Assembly (NCBI GenBank): GCA_963715995.1
Contig: OY970283.1
Coordinates: 2,108,001-2,172,000, forward strand
Origin: DATBDN01 sp963715995
GTDB taxonomy: Bacteria > Actinomycetota > Thermoleophilia > Solirubrobacterales > Thermoleophilaceae
Direction of reading: 5' to 3'
Length of the DNA stretch: 64,000 nt
Part shown: piece after piece, positions 8,111 through 17,674 of the stretch
Position numbering within the stretch: position 1 is the stretch's first letter
Layout of the letters: the number at the start of each line of letters is the position of its first letter
Program-made: the position numbers and the translations under genes
Notes under the pieces: model-generated
Databases searched by the model: none
The model's input: the letters and a program-made list of their open reading frames with translations, nothing else
What the model was told of the DNA's origin: nothing

Positions 8111-9784
8111 CTAGCCCACCATGTCCCGGGCCGCATTGCCAGCCGGGATCATCGGGTAGCAGTTCTCCTCGCGCGTGACCTGGACGTCCACCAGCACGGG
8201 GCCGTCGGTCTCGAGCGCCGTCTTGAACGCGTCGGTGACCTCGTCCTTCTGGGTCACACGCAGGCCGGTCGCGCCGAATGCGTCGGCGAGCTTGACCCAG
8301 TCCGGGGTCCCGCCCATGTCGATCGATGAGTAGCGACCGTCCCAGAACAGCTCCTGCCACTGGCGGACCATTCCGTAGACGCCGTTGTTCATCAGGAAGA
8401 CCTTGACGGGAATGTCGTGCGCGACCGCGGTCGCCAGCTCCTGGCAGGTCATGACGAGCGAGCCGTCGCCGGCCAGGCAGATGACGTCCTGGTCGGGGCA
8501 GGCCACCTTCGCGCCGATGGCCGACGGCAGGCCGAAGCCCATCGTGCCGAGGCCGCCCGAGTTGAGCCACTGGCGCGGCCGCGTGAACGGGAAGCGCTGC
8601 GCAGCCCACATCTGGTGCTGGCCGACGTCCGAGGTGATGATCGCCTCGGGAGCCACCTCGGCCATCGCCTCGATCATGTACTGCGGCTTTATCTCGCCGT
8701 CGCCGGGATCGTCGTAGGTGAGCGGGAACTTCTCCTGCCAGCCCTCGATCCGCTGGAGCCAGCCGTCGAGCCGCGAGCCGTCGGGCTCCAGCGCGCGATA
8801 CTCGCGCGCCAGCTTCGGCAGGATCTTCTTGGCGTCGCCCACGATCGGGATGTGGGCGGGGACGTTCTTGGAGATCTCCGCCGGGTCGATGTCGATGTGG
8901 ATGAACTTGGCGCGCGGGGCGAACTCCTTCAGCTTGCCCGTGACGCGGTCGTCGAAGCGCGCGCCGATCGCGCAGATGAGGTCGGCCTCGTCCATCGCGT
9001 AGTTGGCCGCGCGCGTGCCGTGCATGCCGAGCATGCCGAGCCAGCGCTCGCCGTCGGCGGGATAGGCACCCAGGCCATTGACGGTGGAGGTGACCGGGAA
9101 GCGATCGGCGGCGACGAACTCGCGCAGCTCCTTCGCCGCATCGCCCAGGATGACGCCGCCGCCCGTGTACATGACCGGCAGGCGCGCGTTGGCAAGCGCC
9201 TTTGCAGCCAGGCGGATCTGCTTCGTGTTGCCCTCGGTGGTCGGCTGGTAGCCGGGCAGGCGCACACCGTCGACGGGCTCGTAGTTGATGTCGGCGCGCG
9301 AGAGGTCCTGCGGGATGTCGATCAGGACGGGTCCGGGCCGACCGGTACGCGCGATGTGGAAGGCCGAGTGGATGGCCTCGGGGATCTCACGCGGATCCTG
9401 GATCTGGAGCGAATGCTTGACGATCGGCAGCGTGATGCCGGTGATGTCGGCCTCCTGGAAGCCATCGGTGCCGAGCAGGTCCGTGCGCACCTGGCCCGTG
9501 ATGAACACGGTGGCAACCGAGTCCATGATGGCGTCGGCGATCGCCGTGACCAGGTTCGTGGCGCCCGGCCCGGACGTTCCCAGCGCGACCCCGACCTTGC
9601 CCGAGGCCTTCGCGTAGCCCTCGGCGGCGTGGCCCGCGCCCTGCTCGTGGCGGCAGTGGATGTGCTTGATCCCGCCGTCGTAGATCGCGTCGTAAGTGGG
9701 CAGGTTGGCGCCTCCGGGGATGCCGAACATGGCATCGACCCCTTCGGCCTTCAAGCATTCGATGATTGCGTCAACAGCGCGCAT
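8111..9784 (-). CDS. ilvB: acetolactate synthase large (catalytic) subunit IlvB
   Basis: A 557-residue ThDP enzyme that makes acetolactate or acetohydroxybutyrate, the first common step of valine, leucine and isoleucine synthesis. Visible features are FGIPGGANLPTYDAI, the catalytic Glu in CRHEQGAGHAAEGYA, TSGPGATNLVTAIADA, FAD-region sequence ARFDDRVTGKL, and the ThDP/Mg motif LAGDGSLVMTCQELATA to MNNGVYGMVRQWQ. It is a normal-length ALS without an N-terminal extension. It is the first gene of an apparent ilvB-ilvN-menF unit. No strong Shine-Dalgarno sequence precedes the ATG. Confidence 0.95.
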   Translation of the reverse strand: MRAVDAIIECLKAEGVDAMFGIPGGANLPTYDAIYDGGIKHIHCRHEQGAGHAAEGYAKASGKVGVALGTSGPGATNLVTAIADAIMDSVATVFITGQVRTDLLGTDGFQEADITGITLPIVKHSLQIQDPREIPEAIHSAFHIARTGRPGPVLIDIPQDLSRADINYEPVDGVRLPGYQPTTEGNTKQIRLAAKALANARLPVMYTGGGVILGDAAKELREFVAADRFPVTSTVNGLGAYPADGERWLGMLGMHGTRAANYAMDEADLICAIGARFDDRVTGKLKEFAPRAKFIHIDIDPAEISKNVPAHIPIVGDAKKILPKLAREYRALEPDGSRLDGWLQRIEGWQEKFPLTYDDPGDGEIKPQYMIEAMAEVAPEAIITSDVGQHQMWAAQRFPFTRPRQWLNSGGLGTMGFGLPSAIGAKVACPDQDVICLAGDGSLVMTCQELATAVAHDIPVKVFLMNNGVYGMVRQWQELFWDGRYSSIDMGGTPDWVKLADAFGATGLRVTQKDEVTDAFKTALETDGPVLVDVQVTREENCYPMIPAGNAARDMVG

Positions 9785-9803
9785 GACGAGTCCGGCGGCA
9801 ATG

Positions 9804-10106
9804 CTAGCCCGCCGCCTGAGGCACCTCCTCGGTGTCTTCGGAGTCGAGTTCGGCGGGCCACTCCTGGTCGGCGCCGCAGTGGTTGCAGACCTGCTGGTAC
9901 AGCGGAATCACGTGGCCACACTCGTCGCACTCGCGGTAGACCTCGTCGTCCTCGTAGCGCCAGAGCAGCGCGGCAAGCGTGCCGAGCAGCGGCAACACGG
10001 CGCCGATGACGAACCACAGCCAGAACGAGCTGCCCTTGTGGCGGCCGATGAAGGCCGCGGACAGGCCACAGCAGAAACAGATGAAGACATAGCCCATTCC
10101 CGCCAT
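9804..10106 (-). CDS. small membrane protein with C-terminal zinc ribbon
   Basis: A 100-residue protein with two N-terminal hydrophobic segments (YVFICFCCGLSAAFIG and FWLWFVIGAVLPLLGTLAALLW). A single CxxC...CxxC zinc ribbon follows (CDECGHVIPLYQQVCNHCG, about residues 61-79), and the tail is acidic. Family unknown. It is probably anchored in the membrane with the ribbon in the cytoplasm. It sits between ilvB and another very small membrane gene, all on the minus strand. Confidence 0.7.
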   Translation of the reverse strand: MAGMGYVFICFCCGLSAAFIGRHKGSSFWLWFVIGAVLPLLGTLAALLWRYEDDEVYRECDECGHVIPLYQQVCNHCGADQEWPAELDSEDTEEVPQAAG

Positions 10107-10115
10107 CGCGGGGCC

Positions 10116-10286
10116 TCAGAGGATCCGGATCGCCCAGATGATCGCGACGATGGCGAGCACTACGACGATCGTGGTGGCGATGGCCGTGACGACCCCGATC
10201 ACGATCTTGAACAGGACCCAGGCAGCGACGAGCAGAACCAGGATGGCCAGCATGCGCCGGCCGAGGTCTCCAGCAGCTGCTCGCAT
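10116..10286 (-). CDS. very small membrane protein
   Basis: A 56-codon reading frame starting ATG CGA GCA GCT and ending with TGA at 10116-10118. The product is basic at the N-terminus (MRAAAGDLGRRM) and then almost entirely hydrophobic (LAILVLLVAAWVLFKIVIG, VVTAIATTIVVVLAIVAIIW), ending in IRIL. This fits two membrane spans. The composition is strongly membrane-like and third positions are GC-rich, which favours a real gene. Function unknown. It is co-directional with its neighbours, 9 bp upstream of the zinc-ribbon gene. Confidence 0.5.
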   Translation of the reverse strand: MRAAAGDLGRRMLAILVLLVAAWVLFKIVIGVVTAIATTIVVVLAIVAIIWAIRIL

Positions 10287-10306
10287 GCATCAAGAGTACG
10301 CCCTCG

Positions 10307-11257
10307 CTACAACACGAATGGCGGCCTGGTGGGCACGTACCGGTCGAGCCCGGGCAGCGGCACCGAGCACATGACCCAACTCGGCCAGTAGACCCTGAAT
10401 CCGAGCAGCCGCAGGCGGTGCAGCAGGTGCCACGAGGTGGTGCTGGCATAGACCGAGAGCCAGGTCGGCCCCTGCGTCTTGGCCACGCGGTCGAGGGCGG
10501 CGAGCATCACCGGGATCACTGCCGCGGGCGTGACGCCGATCGCAGGCCCGATGTCGCCGTCGGTCGACACCCAGCAGAGCGCCTTCGGCGTTCCGTCCCC
10601 GTCGACCGTTGCCAGGCAGGCGCGGTCGCGACCGAAGAACTCGTGCAGTCCCGGCCGCTCGTGGGCGATCGCCTCGGGCTCGAGGCGCTTCCACTCGGCC
10701 ACCGCGCGCTCGACCGTGAGGACCACGACGGTGCCGGCCTCGGTCGCGTCGGTCTCGTACGAGCGCCGCTCCAGATAGGCGGGCGTCTCCTGGCGCATGT
10801 GCCAGTGGCCGGCCACCGGCATCACGCCGAACTCGGTGTAGAGGCTGAGGTCGCGCGGTGCTCCGGTCGCGACGACGATGCGGCCGAGCGAGGGGCTCGG
10901 ATCGCCGGGCCAGATCTCCTCGAGAAGCCTCCGCCCCACGCCCGAGCCCTGGTGAGCCGGGCTGACCATCAGGTCGGTCAGCTGCTCCATAGCCCCGAAG
11001 CGCACGACGCGCGCGAACGCGACTGGCCCACGCCCGTTCTCGGCGATCACATAGCGGCGATCGGGCTGCGCGTCGAGGAACTCGACCAGGCTCCGGTAGC
11101 GCCCCCACGATTCGGCGACGTCGTCATCGGTGCGCCCGACGTCGTCGGTGTAGCCCTGGTCCACGGCCAGGCGGAACATCGTGTGGTCCGACAGCGCGAA
11201 GGTTGCCTGGAGGTCCCGTTGTGAGCCCTCGCGCAGTGAAACGTCGTCGTCCGCCAC
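10307..11257 (-). CDS. tandem GNAT-fold acetyltransferase
   Basis: A 316-residue protein with two GNAT-like halves. The N-terminal half has the acetyl-CoA motif (LTDLMVSPAHQGSGVGRRLLEEIW, with Q/H-x-G-x-G) and an N-terminal VSLREGSQRDLQATFAL strand-helix. The C-terminal half (about residues 165-316) is more diverged and lacks a clear pyrophosphate loop. Substrate unknown. The GTG at 11257 is chosen because it gives a complete first GNAT strand. It starts 11 bp after the ndh stop and is probably co-transcribed with it. Confidence 0.7.
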   Translation of the reverse strand: MADDDVSLREGSQRDLQATFALSDHTMFRLAVDQGYTDDVGRTDDDVAESWGRYRSLVEFLDAQPDRRYVIAENGRGPVAFARVVRFGAMEQLTDLMVSPAHQGSGVGRRLLEEIWPGDPSPSLGRIVVATGAPRDLSLYTEFGVMPVAGHWHMRQETPAYLERRSYETDATEAGTVVVLTVERAVAEWKRLEPEAIAHERPGLHEFFGRDRACLATVDGDGTPKALCWVSTDGDIGPAIGVTPAAVIPVMLAALDRVAKTQGPTWLSVYASTTSWHLLHRLRLLGFRVYWPSWVMCSVPLPGLDRYVPTRPPFVL

Positions 11258-11268
11258 CGCGGCGCAGA

Positions 11269-12555
11269 CTATTCCGAGTCGAGCGACGGCGGATGGCCGA
11301 GCTGGCCGAGCTCCGGCGAGCTGCGCCTGAAGAACAACGCCACCGTCCAGTCGGCCACGAGCCGCAGGCGGCGGGTGACGCCGGGCATCAGGGCGAGGTG
11401 GTAGGTGCGGGCGGCGAACCACGCCGGAAAGCCGCGGATGCGCACGCGCAGCATCTCGGCGACGGCCTGGTGGCGGCCCATGTCGACGAACACGCCGAGC
11501 GTCTTGTAGGTGAACTTGCGCGGCTTGCCCTGGGCTAGCGCGGCGGCCACGTTGGCGGCTGCGAGCCGGCCCTGGCGCAGCGCATGCTGTGCGGTCGGCG
11601 GGCACGGGCGCTTGCCGCCGGTGGCCGGATCGGGCACCGCGGCGGCGTCGCCGATCGCCCAGACACCGTCGAAGCCGGGCACGCGTAGGTACTCGTCGGT
11701 CACGATCCGGCCCTGCTCGCCAAGCGGCAGGCCCAGCTCGGCCACGACCGGCGCCGGGCGCACACCGGCGGTCCAGGCGAGCATGCGGCACGGGATCCGC
11801 TCGCCGCCCGAGAGCGTGGCCGTGTCCTCGGTGACGGACTCGAGCGTGGTCGAGGTCCTGATGTCGATGCCGCGCCCGCGCAGCTCGCTGCCGGCGAACC
11901 CGGCAAGGCGCGGGTGGATCTCGGGCATGATCCGATCGCCCGCCTCGACCAGGATCCAGCGCGTGCCGTCGAGGCGGCAGCGCGGGTAGCGCTCGATCAC
12001 GTCGGCGATGTAGTCCTGAAGCTCGGCGATGCCCTCGAGCCCCGCGTAGCCGGCGCCGACGAACACGAACGTGAGCCAGGGGCGGCGCTCCTCGGGCGTG
12101 TCGAGCGTCTCGGCGATCTCGAGGTTGACCAGCGCGCGATTGCGCAGCGCGATCGCCTCCGAGATCGTCTTGAAGCCGATCCCGTTCTCCGCCAGGCCCG
12201 GGATGGGCAGCACGCGCGACACGGAGCCGAGCGCCACCACGAGCTGGTCGTACTCGACCGACTCCTCGCGCCCGTCGGGAGTCGTGTAGTCGAGCAGGCG
12301 CGCCTGCGGATCTGCCCCGGTCACGCGGCCTAGGCGGATGTCGGTCGAGTCGAGCTCCTCGCGCAGCGGCACCACCACGTGCCGCGGCTCGAGCGTGCCC
12401 GATGCGGCGCCGGGCAGCAGCGGGGTGTAGAGCATGAAGTTGGCGTCTGCCACGAGCGTGACCTGCGCGCTGTGGCTCGGCAGCAGCCGCTCCAGCCTGC
12501 GCGCGGCATAGAGGCCGCCGAAGCCGCCGCCGGCGATGACCACGCGCCAGGCCAC
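11269..12555 (-). CDS. ndh: type II NADH dehydrogenase (NDH-2)
   Basis: A 428-residue FAD enzyme expected to pass electrons from NADH to menaquinone at the inner face of the membrane without pumping protons. The N-terminal FAD motif is VVIAGGGFGGLYAARRL. The NADH-binding motif is FVFVGAGYAGLEGIAEL (about residue 160). A second FAD motif is GFDGVWAIGDAAAVPDPA with a quinone-site-like CPPTAQHALRQG. The C-terminal ~60 residues are basic and amphipathic, as in membrane-attached NDH-2. It matches the menaquinone genes nearby functionally but is in a separate operon. Confidence 0.88.
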   Translation of the reverse strand: MAWRVVIAGGGFGGLYAARRLERLLPSHSAQVTLVADANFMLYTPLLPGAASGTLEPRHVVVPLREELDSTDIRLGRVTGADPQARLLDYTTPDGREESVEYDQLVVALGSVSRVLPIPGLAENGIGFKTISEAIALRNRALVNLEIAETLDTPEERRPWLTFVFVGAGYAGLEGIAELQDYIADVIERYPRCRLDGTRWILVEAGDRIMPEIHPRLAGFAGSELRGRGIDIRTSTTLESVTEDTATLSGGERIPCRMLAWTAGVRPAPVVAELGLPLGEQGRIVTDEYLRVPGFDGVWAIGDAAAVPDPATGGKRPCPPTAQHALRQGRLAAANVAAALAQGKPRKFTYKTLGVFVDMGRHQAVAEMLRVRIRGFPAWFAARTYHLALMPGVTRRLRLVADWTVALFFRRSSPELGQLGHPPSLDSE

Positions 12556-12558
12556 GGG

Positions 12559-13188
12559 TCAGGCCTCGGCGAGCGCGCGCGCGAATGCGGGGCGCATCTC
12601 TGCCGGGAGGCGGCGGCGTACGCGCCAGGGGGCGCCCGAGAAGGCGTGGTTCGCGATCGTCGCGAAGCCAATCTCGTCGCTGCGCAGCGCCAGCAGCAGG
12701 TGCGCGATGCGATCCGACGGCGGCAGCGACTTGTCCGTGGCGGTCACACAGAAGCAGTGCACTCGCCGGCGGCCGGCCGGGAACAGGATCGCACCGGCCT
12801 CGCCCACCAGCCAGGTGCCGAGCGAGCCGCGCTCGAGTGCCAGCCCGGTCGTGCGCTGGAGCTCGCGCGCGTCGTGGTTCAGCAGGTCTCCGAGGAAGCC
12901 CTGTGCCACGGGTTCTGCGCCGGGGTGGCGCTCGCCCTTGCGGCGCAGCACGCTCGCTCCGCGGAATGCCTGGAGCTCCGGGATGACCCATGCGTGAGCG
13001 AAGCTTGCGATCGCGACCGGTGCGGCCAGCGGCTGGAGCCAGACCAGCACAACGCCGGCGGCCAGGAACGGGATCGTCCCGCCGACGGTCCACAGCGTCC
13101 AGATGCGGCCGAGGCGGCGCAGCCGCTCCGGGCCGACCGTTGTGCGCCACGGAGCTGCTGCCAGCTCGGGAAGTGCGGCACATGCCAA
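12559..13188 (-). CDS. conserved membrane protein of unknown function
   Basis: A 209-residue protein with a hydrophobic hairpin near the N-terminus (VGGTIPFLAAGVVLVWL, PLAAPVAIASFAHAWVI) followed by a mostly soluble C-terminal domain. That domain contains GSLGTWLVGEAGAILFP and HCFCVTATDKSLPPSDRIAHLLLAL. I do not recognise the family. The stop is 3 bp before the ndh start and the start is 4 bp downstream of the next gene upstream in the same direction, so co-transcription with ndh is likely. Confidence 0.65.
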   Translation of the reverse strand: MACAALPELAAAPWRTTVGPERLRRLGRIWTLWTVGGTIPFLAAGVVLVWLQPLAAPVAIASFAHAWVIPELQAFRGASVLRRKGERHPGAEPVAQGFLGDLLNHDARELQRTTGLALERGSLGTWLVGEAGAILFPAGRRRVHCFCVTATDKSLPPSDRIAHLLLALRSDEIGFATIANHAFSGAPWRVRRRLPAEMRPAFARALAEA

Positions 13189-13192
13189 GCGG

Positions 13193-13414
13193 CTAGCCCC
13201 CGGCGATCGGGCGACGCAGGATCACGAGCTCGGCATCCTGTGGCAGCTCGCGCACGTGTGTCGCGGTGCCGTCGCCGTGGTCCCAGACGCCGATCATGCC
13301 CTTGTCGAGCTCGGCGCGGAACGCGGCAACCGCGTCCTCGTAGCCTGCGCCTGCTCCAGCCCACTCCGCGAGCTGCGAGTGGCCGGTCGAATCCATCCTC
13401 ACCAAGCGGGACAT
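13193..13414 (-). CDS. small conserved hypothetical protein (73 aa)
   Basis: A short soluble protein beginning MSRLVRMDSTGHSQLAEW and ending with VRELPQDAELVILRRPIAGG. It has no membrane segment and no cysteines. A strong Shine-Dalgarno sequence (GGAGG on the minus strand, 13420-13424) sits 5 nt before the ATG, one of the clearest in the window. No function can be assigned. It is the second gene after an RsbW-like kinase. Confidence 0.7.
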   Translation of the reverse strand: MSRLVRMDSTGHSQLAEWAGAGAGYEDAVAAFRAELDKGMIGVWDHGDGTATHVRELPQDAELVILRRPIAGG

Positions 13415-13448
13415 CGGGACCTCCGAAATCGTTTGCCTGGACCAATTG

Positions 13449-13829
13449 TCACTGGTGCGGGCCGACTTCGAACCAAACCCCGCTCGAATCGGCCTCCAGA
13501 CCCCAGCTGTCGCTCAGCGCGTCGACCAGGAACAGGCCTCGGCCGCCTTCCTCGGTGGCTCTGCGACGCTCGAGCTCGTCGTGGTGGATCCCCGGCCCCG
13601 CATCGTGCACTTCGCCGCGCACCCCGCGGCGTCCGGCCTCGAGCGCCAGCAGCACCTGGCCCCCCGGCCCGTGACGGACCGCGTTGCTGACCAGCTCGGT
13701 CACGATCAGCTCCGTCCGCCAGCGCTCGTCCTCCGCCACGGACAGCTCTGCCATTGCGTCGCGTACCGCCGCCCGTGCGCGCGTCGGGGCGTGCACGTTC
13801 GCCTGTAGCTCCAGCGATATAGAGGACAT
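13449..13829 (-). CDS. RsbW/SpoIIAB-like ATP-binding anti-sigma regulatory factor
   Basis: A 126-residue single-domain GHKL ATPase. The N-box is TELVSNAVRHGPG, the G1 box is VHDAGPGIHHDE and the G2 box is GGRGLFLVDALSDSWG. Proteins of this type act as serine kinases or sigma-factor antagonists in partner switching. No cognate sigma factor or STAS anti-anti-sigma gene is next to it, so the partner is unknown. It starts 28 bp after the gatB stop on the same strand. Confidence 0.85.
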   Translation of the reverse strand: MSSISLELQANVHAPTRARAAVRDAMAELSVAEDERWRTELIVTELVSNAVRHGPGGQVLLALEAGRRGVRGEVHDAGPGIHHDELERRRATEEGGRGLFLVDALSDSWGLEADSSGVWFEVGPHQ

Positions 13830-13857
13830 GCTTCATGCGTACCCGACACGCGGGCGA

Positions 13858-16690
<2,833 letters not shown>

Positions 16691-16694
<4 letters not shown>

Positions 16695-16975
16695 CCGCCC
16701 GGACTCGGTACTCGGAAGCCCCCGTCACCCGCGTCCGGCGCCGCCTCCAGCACGCGCTCGCGCGGCCAGCTCGGGCGCGGCTCGTCGGGCCTGAGCACGT
16801 TCTCGAGCGCCACGACGTGGCTCGTGGGCTCCACCCCGTCGAGGTCGAGTTCCTCGATCTTCTCGATGTGACCAAGGATCCCCGACAGCTCCGAGGACAT
16901 GCGCTCGATCTCGTCGTCGGACAGCCGAAGGCGCGCAAGCCTGGCCACGTGGAGTACCTGTTCGCGTCCGATCAT
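16691..16975 (-). CDS. gatC: Asp-tRNA(Asn)/Glu-tRNA(Gln) amidotransferase subunit C
   Basis: A 94-residue belt subunit that stabilises GatA-GatB. Visible motifs are VARLARLRLSDDEIERMSSEL, EKIEELDLDGVEPTSHV and the conserved RPDEPRPSWPRERVLEAAPD. The ATG at 16975 gives a standard GatC N-terminus. The frame continues upstream into a 17-bp tandem repeat, but that extension is repetitive and unlike GatC. It is the first gene of gatC-gatA-gatB. Confidence 0.95.
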
Positions 16976-17068
16976 GGGATTGCGCAGGTTAGGGGGTGGA
17001 TTGGCTCCGTCCGGTCTGGCGTTCGCTCGCCAGCTTCGGCACTTGCTCGCCCGCTCTCCGATCGCCTC

Positions 17069-17169
17069 GCTCTGCCACCGGCCCAGCTCTGCCGCCGGCC
17101 CAGCTCTGCCGCCGGCCCAGCTCTGCCGCCGGCCCAGCTCTGCCGCCGGCCCATCTCTGCCGCCGGCCA
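17069..17169. repeat. 17-bp tandem repeat, about six copies
   Basis: The unit gctctgccgccggccca occurs at 17069 (one mismatch), 17086, 17103, 17120 and 17137 in exact register. A slightly altered sixth copy starts at 17154. The period is not a multiple of three, so no single reading frame is conserved, which argues against a coding role. Confidence 0.9.
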
Positions 17170-17188
17170 TCCCGTCGCCGCGGTTTGG

Positions 17189-17214
17189 AAACTGCCTCGG
17201 CCAAGGGGTGGCTG
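17189..17214 (+). repeat. third copy of the menD/menF dispersed repeat arm
   Basis: This segment is identical over 26 nt to the reverse complement of 6068-6093. Similarity fades over the following ~20 nt. No facing partner arm was found within the next 450 bp, so this copy appears to be a single arm. Confidence 0.8.
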
Positions 17215-17267
17215 GACTAGCGCTTGCGCTCTAGCGCAGGCCGCTTCGCCCCGCGAACGCGGTCACT

Positions 17268-17322
17268 GGCCGCGACTGTGAAGTTAACGACGTATAGCGT
17301 GGTCGAGGTCACAGTCGAGGCC
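17268..17322. repeat. palindrome 1 of the 17.3-kb hairpin cluster
   Basis: The arm ggccgcgactgtga (17268-17281) pairs with 17309-17322 at 13 of 14 positions around a 27-nt internal segment containing gttaacgacgtatagc. It abuts palindrome 2. Confidence 0.7.
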
Positions 17323-17323
17323 G

Positions 17324-17368
17324 CGAGTTTTACGTTCACCGCCTATAGGCCGGTAAACGTCAATCTCG
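17324..17368. repeat. palindrome 2 of the 17.3-kb hairpin cluster
   Basis: A 45-nt imperfect palindrome running from cgagttttacgtt to aacgtcaatctcg around a central cctatagg. It is 52 bp in register from palindrome 3 and shares both ends with it, but has a different centre. Confidence 0.8.
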
Positions 17369-17375
17369 GTGGCGG

Positions 17376-17420
17376 CGAGTTTTACGTTGAGCCGATATAT
17401 GCGGCTTAACGTCAATCTCG
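17376..17420. repeat. palindrome 3 of the 17.3-kb hairpin cluster
   Basis: A 45-nt imperfect palindrome with the same ends as palindrome 2. Its inner stem is agccg/cggct around atatatg, where palindrome 2 has caccg/cggta. Both halves have changed together, so pairing is kept. Confidence 0.8.
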
Positions 17421-17674
17421 CGGCCAAGGGCAGCGCCGCGAGCGCGGAGCGACGGCGCCAGCAAGGAGCGGCTTCGCGAGCGGGCACCGATCCCTCTTGG
17501 CTGCCCCAGCGGAGGGTCGGTGCTCGCAAACCACGCCGCTCGAGCCCTCGCGGGTAAGCAGCGCCACCCGGAACCGCCACCCGAAAATACCGCCGTGTCC
17601 CCGCGCTGGGTGAGTTTCCGCGGAAACGCGCGCGCGGCGACCGCTGCCGGGAACGTCGCACCTAGGCTGGCGGC

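Larger units (their letters stand above)
16976..17674. other. 700-bp divergent intergenic region rich in repeats and hairpins
   Basis: This gap separates gatC (minus) from the GMC oxidoreductase (plus). In order it holds a 17-bp tandem repeat (17069-17169), a copy of the menD/menF repeat arm (17189-17214), three adjacent palindromes (17268-17420), and about 250 bp of ordinary GC-rich sequence. Short open frames in it are repetitive or lack start signals, and I support none as genes. Promoters for both flanking genes must lie here. Confidence 0.7.

Noticed and set aside
10307..13183. A continuous 958-codon open frame on the minus strand
   Set aside because: It crosses three separate genes. 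Only its last 317 codons encode a real protein (the double GNAT enzyme); the rest is Arg/Ala-rich shadow of ndh and its neighbour in another frame.
17069..17169. Possible CRISPR array
   Set aside because: The repeats are directly adjacent with no spacers, and no cas genes are near.
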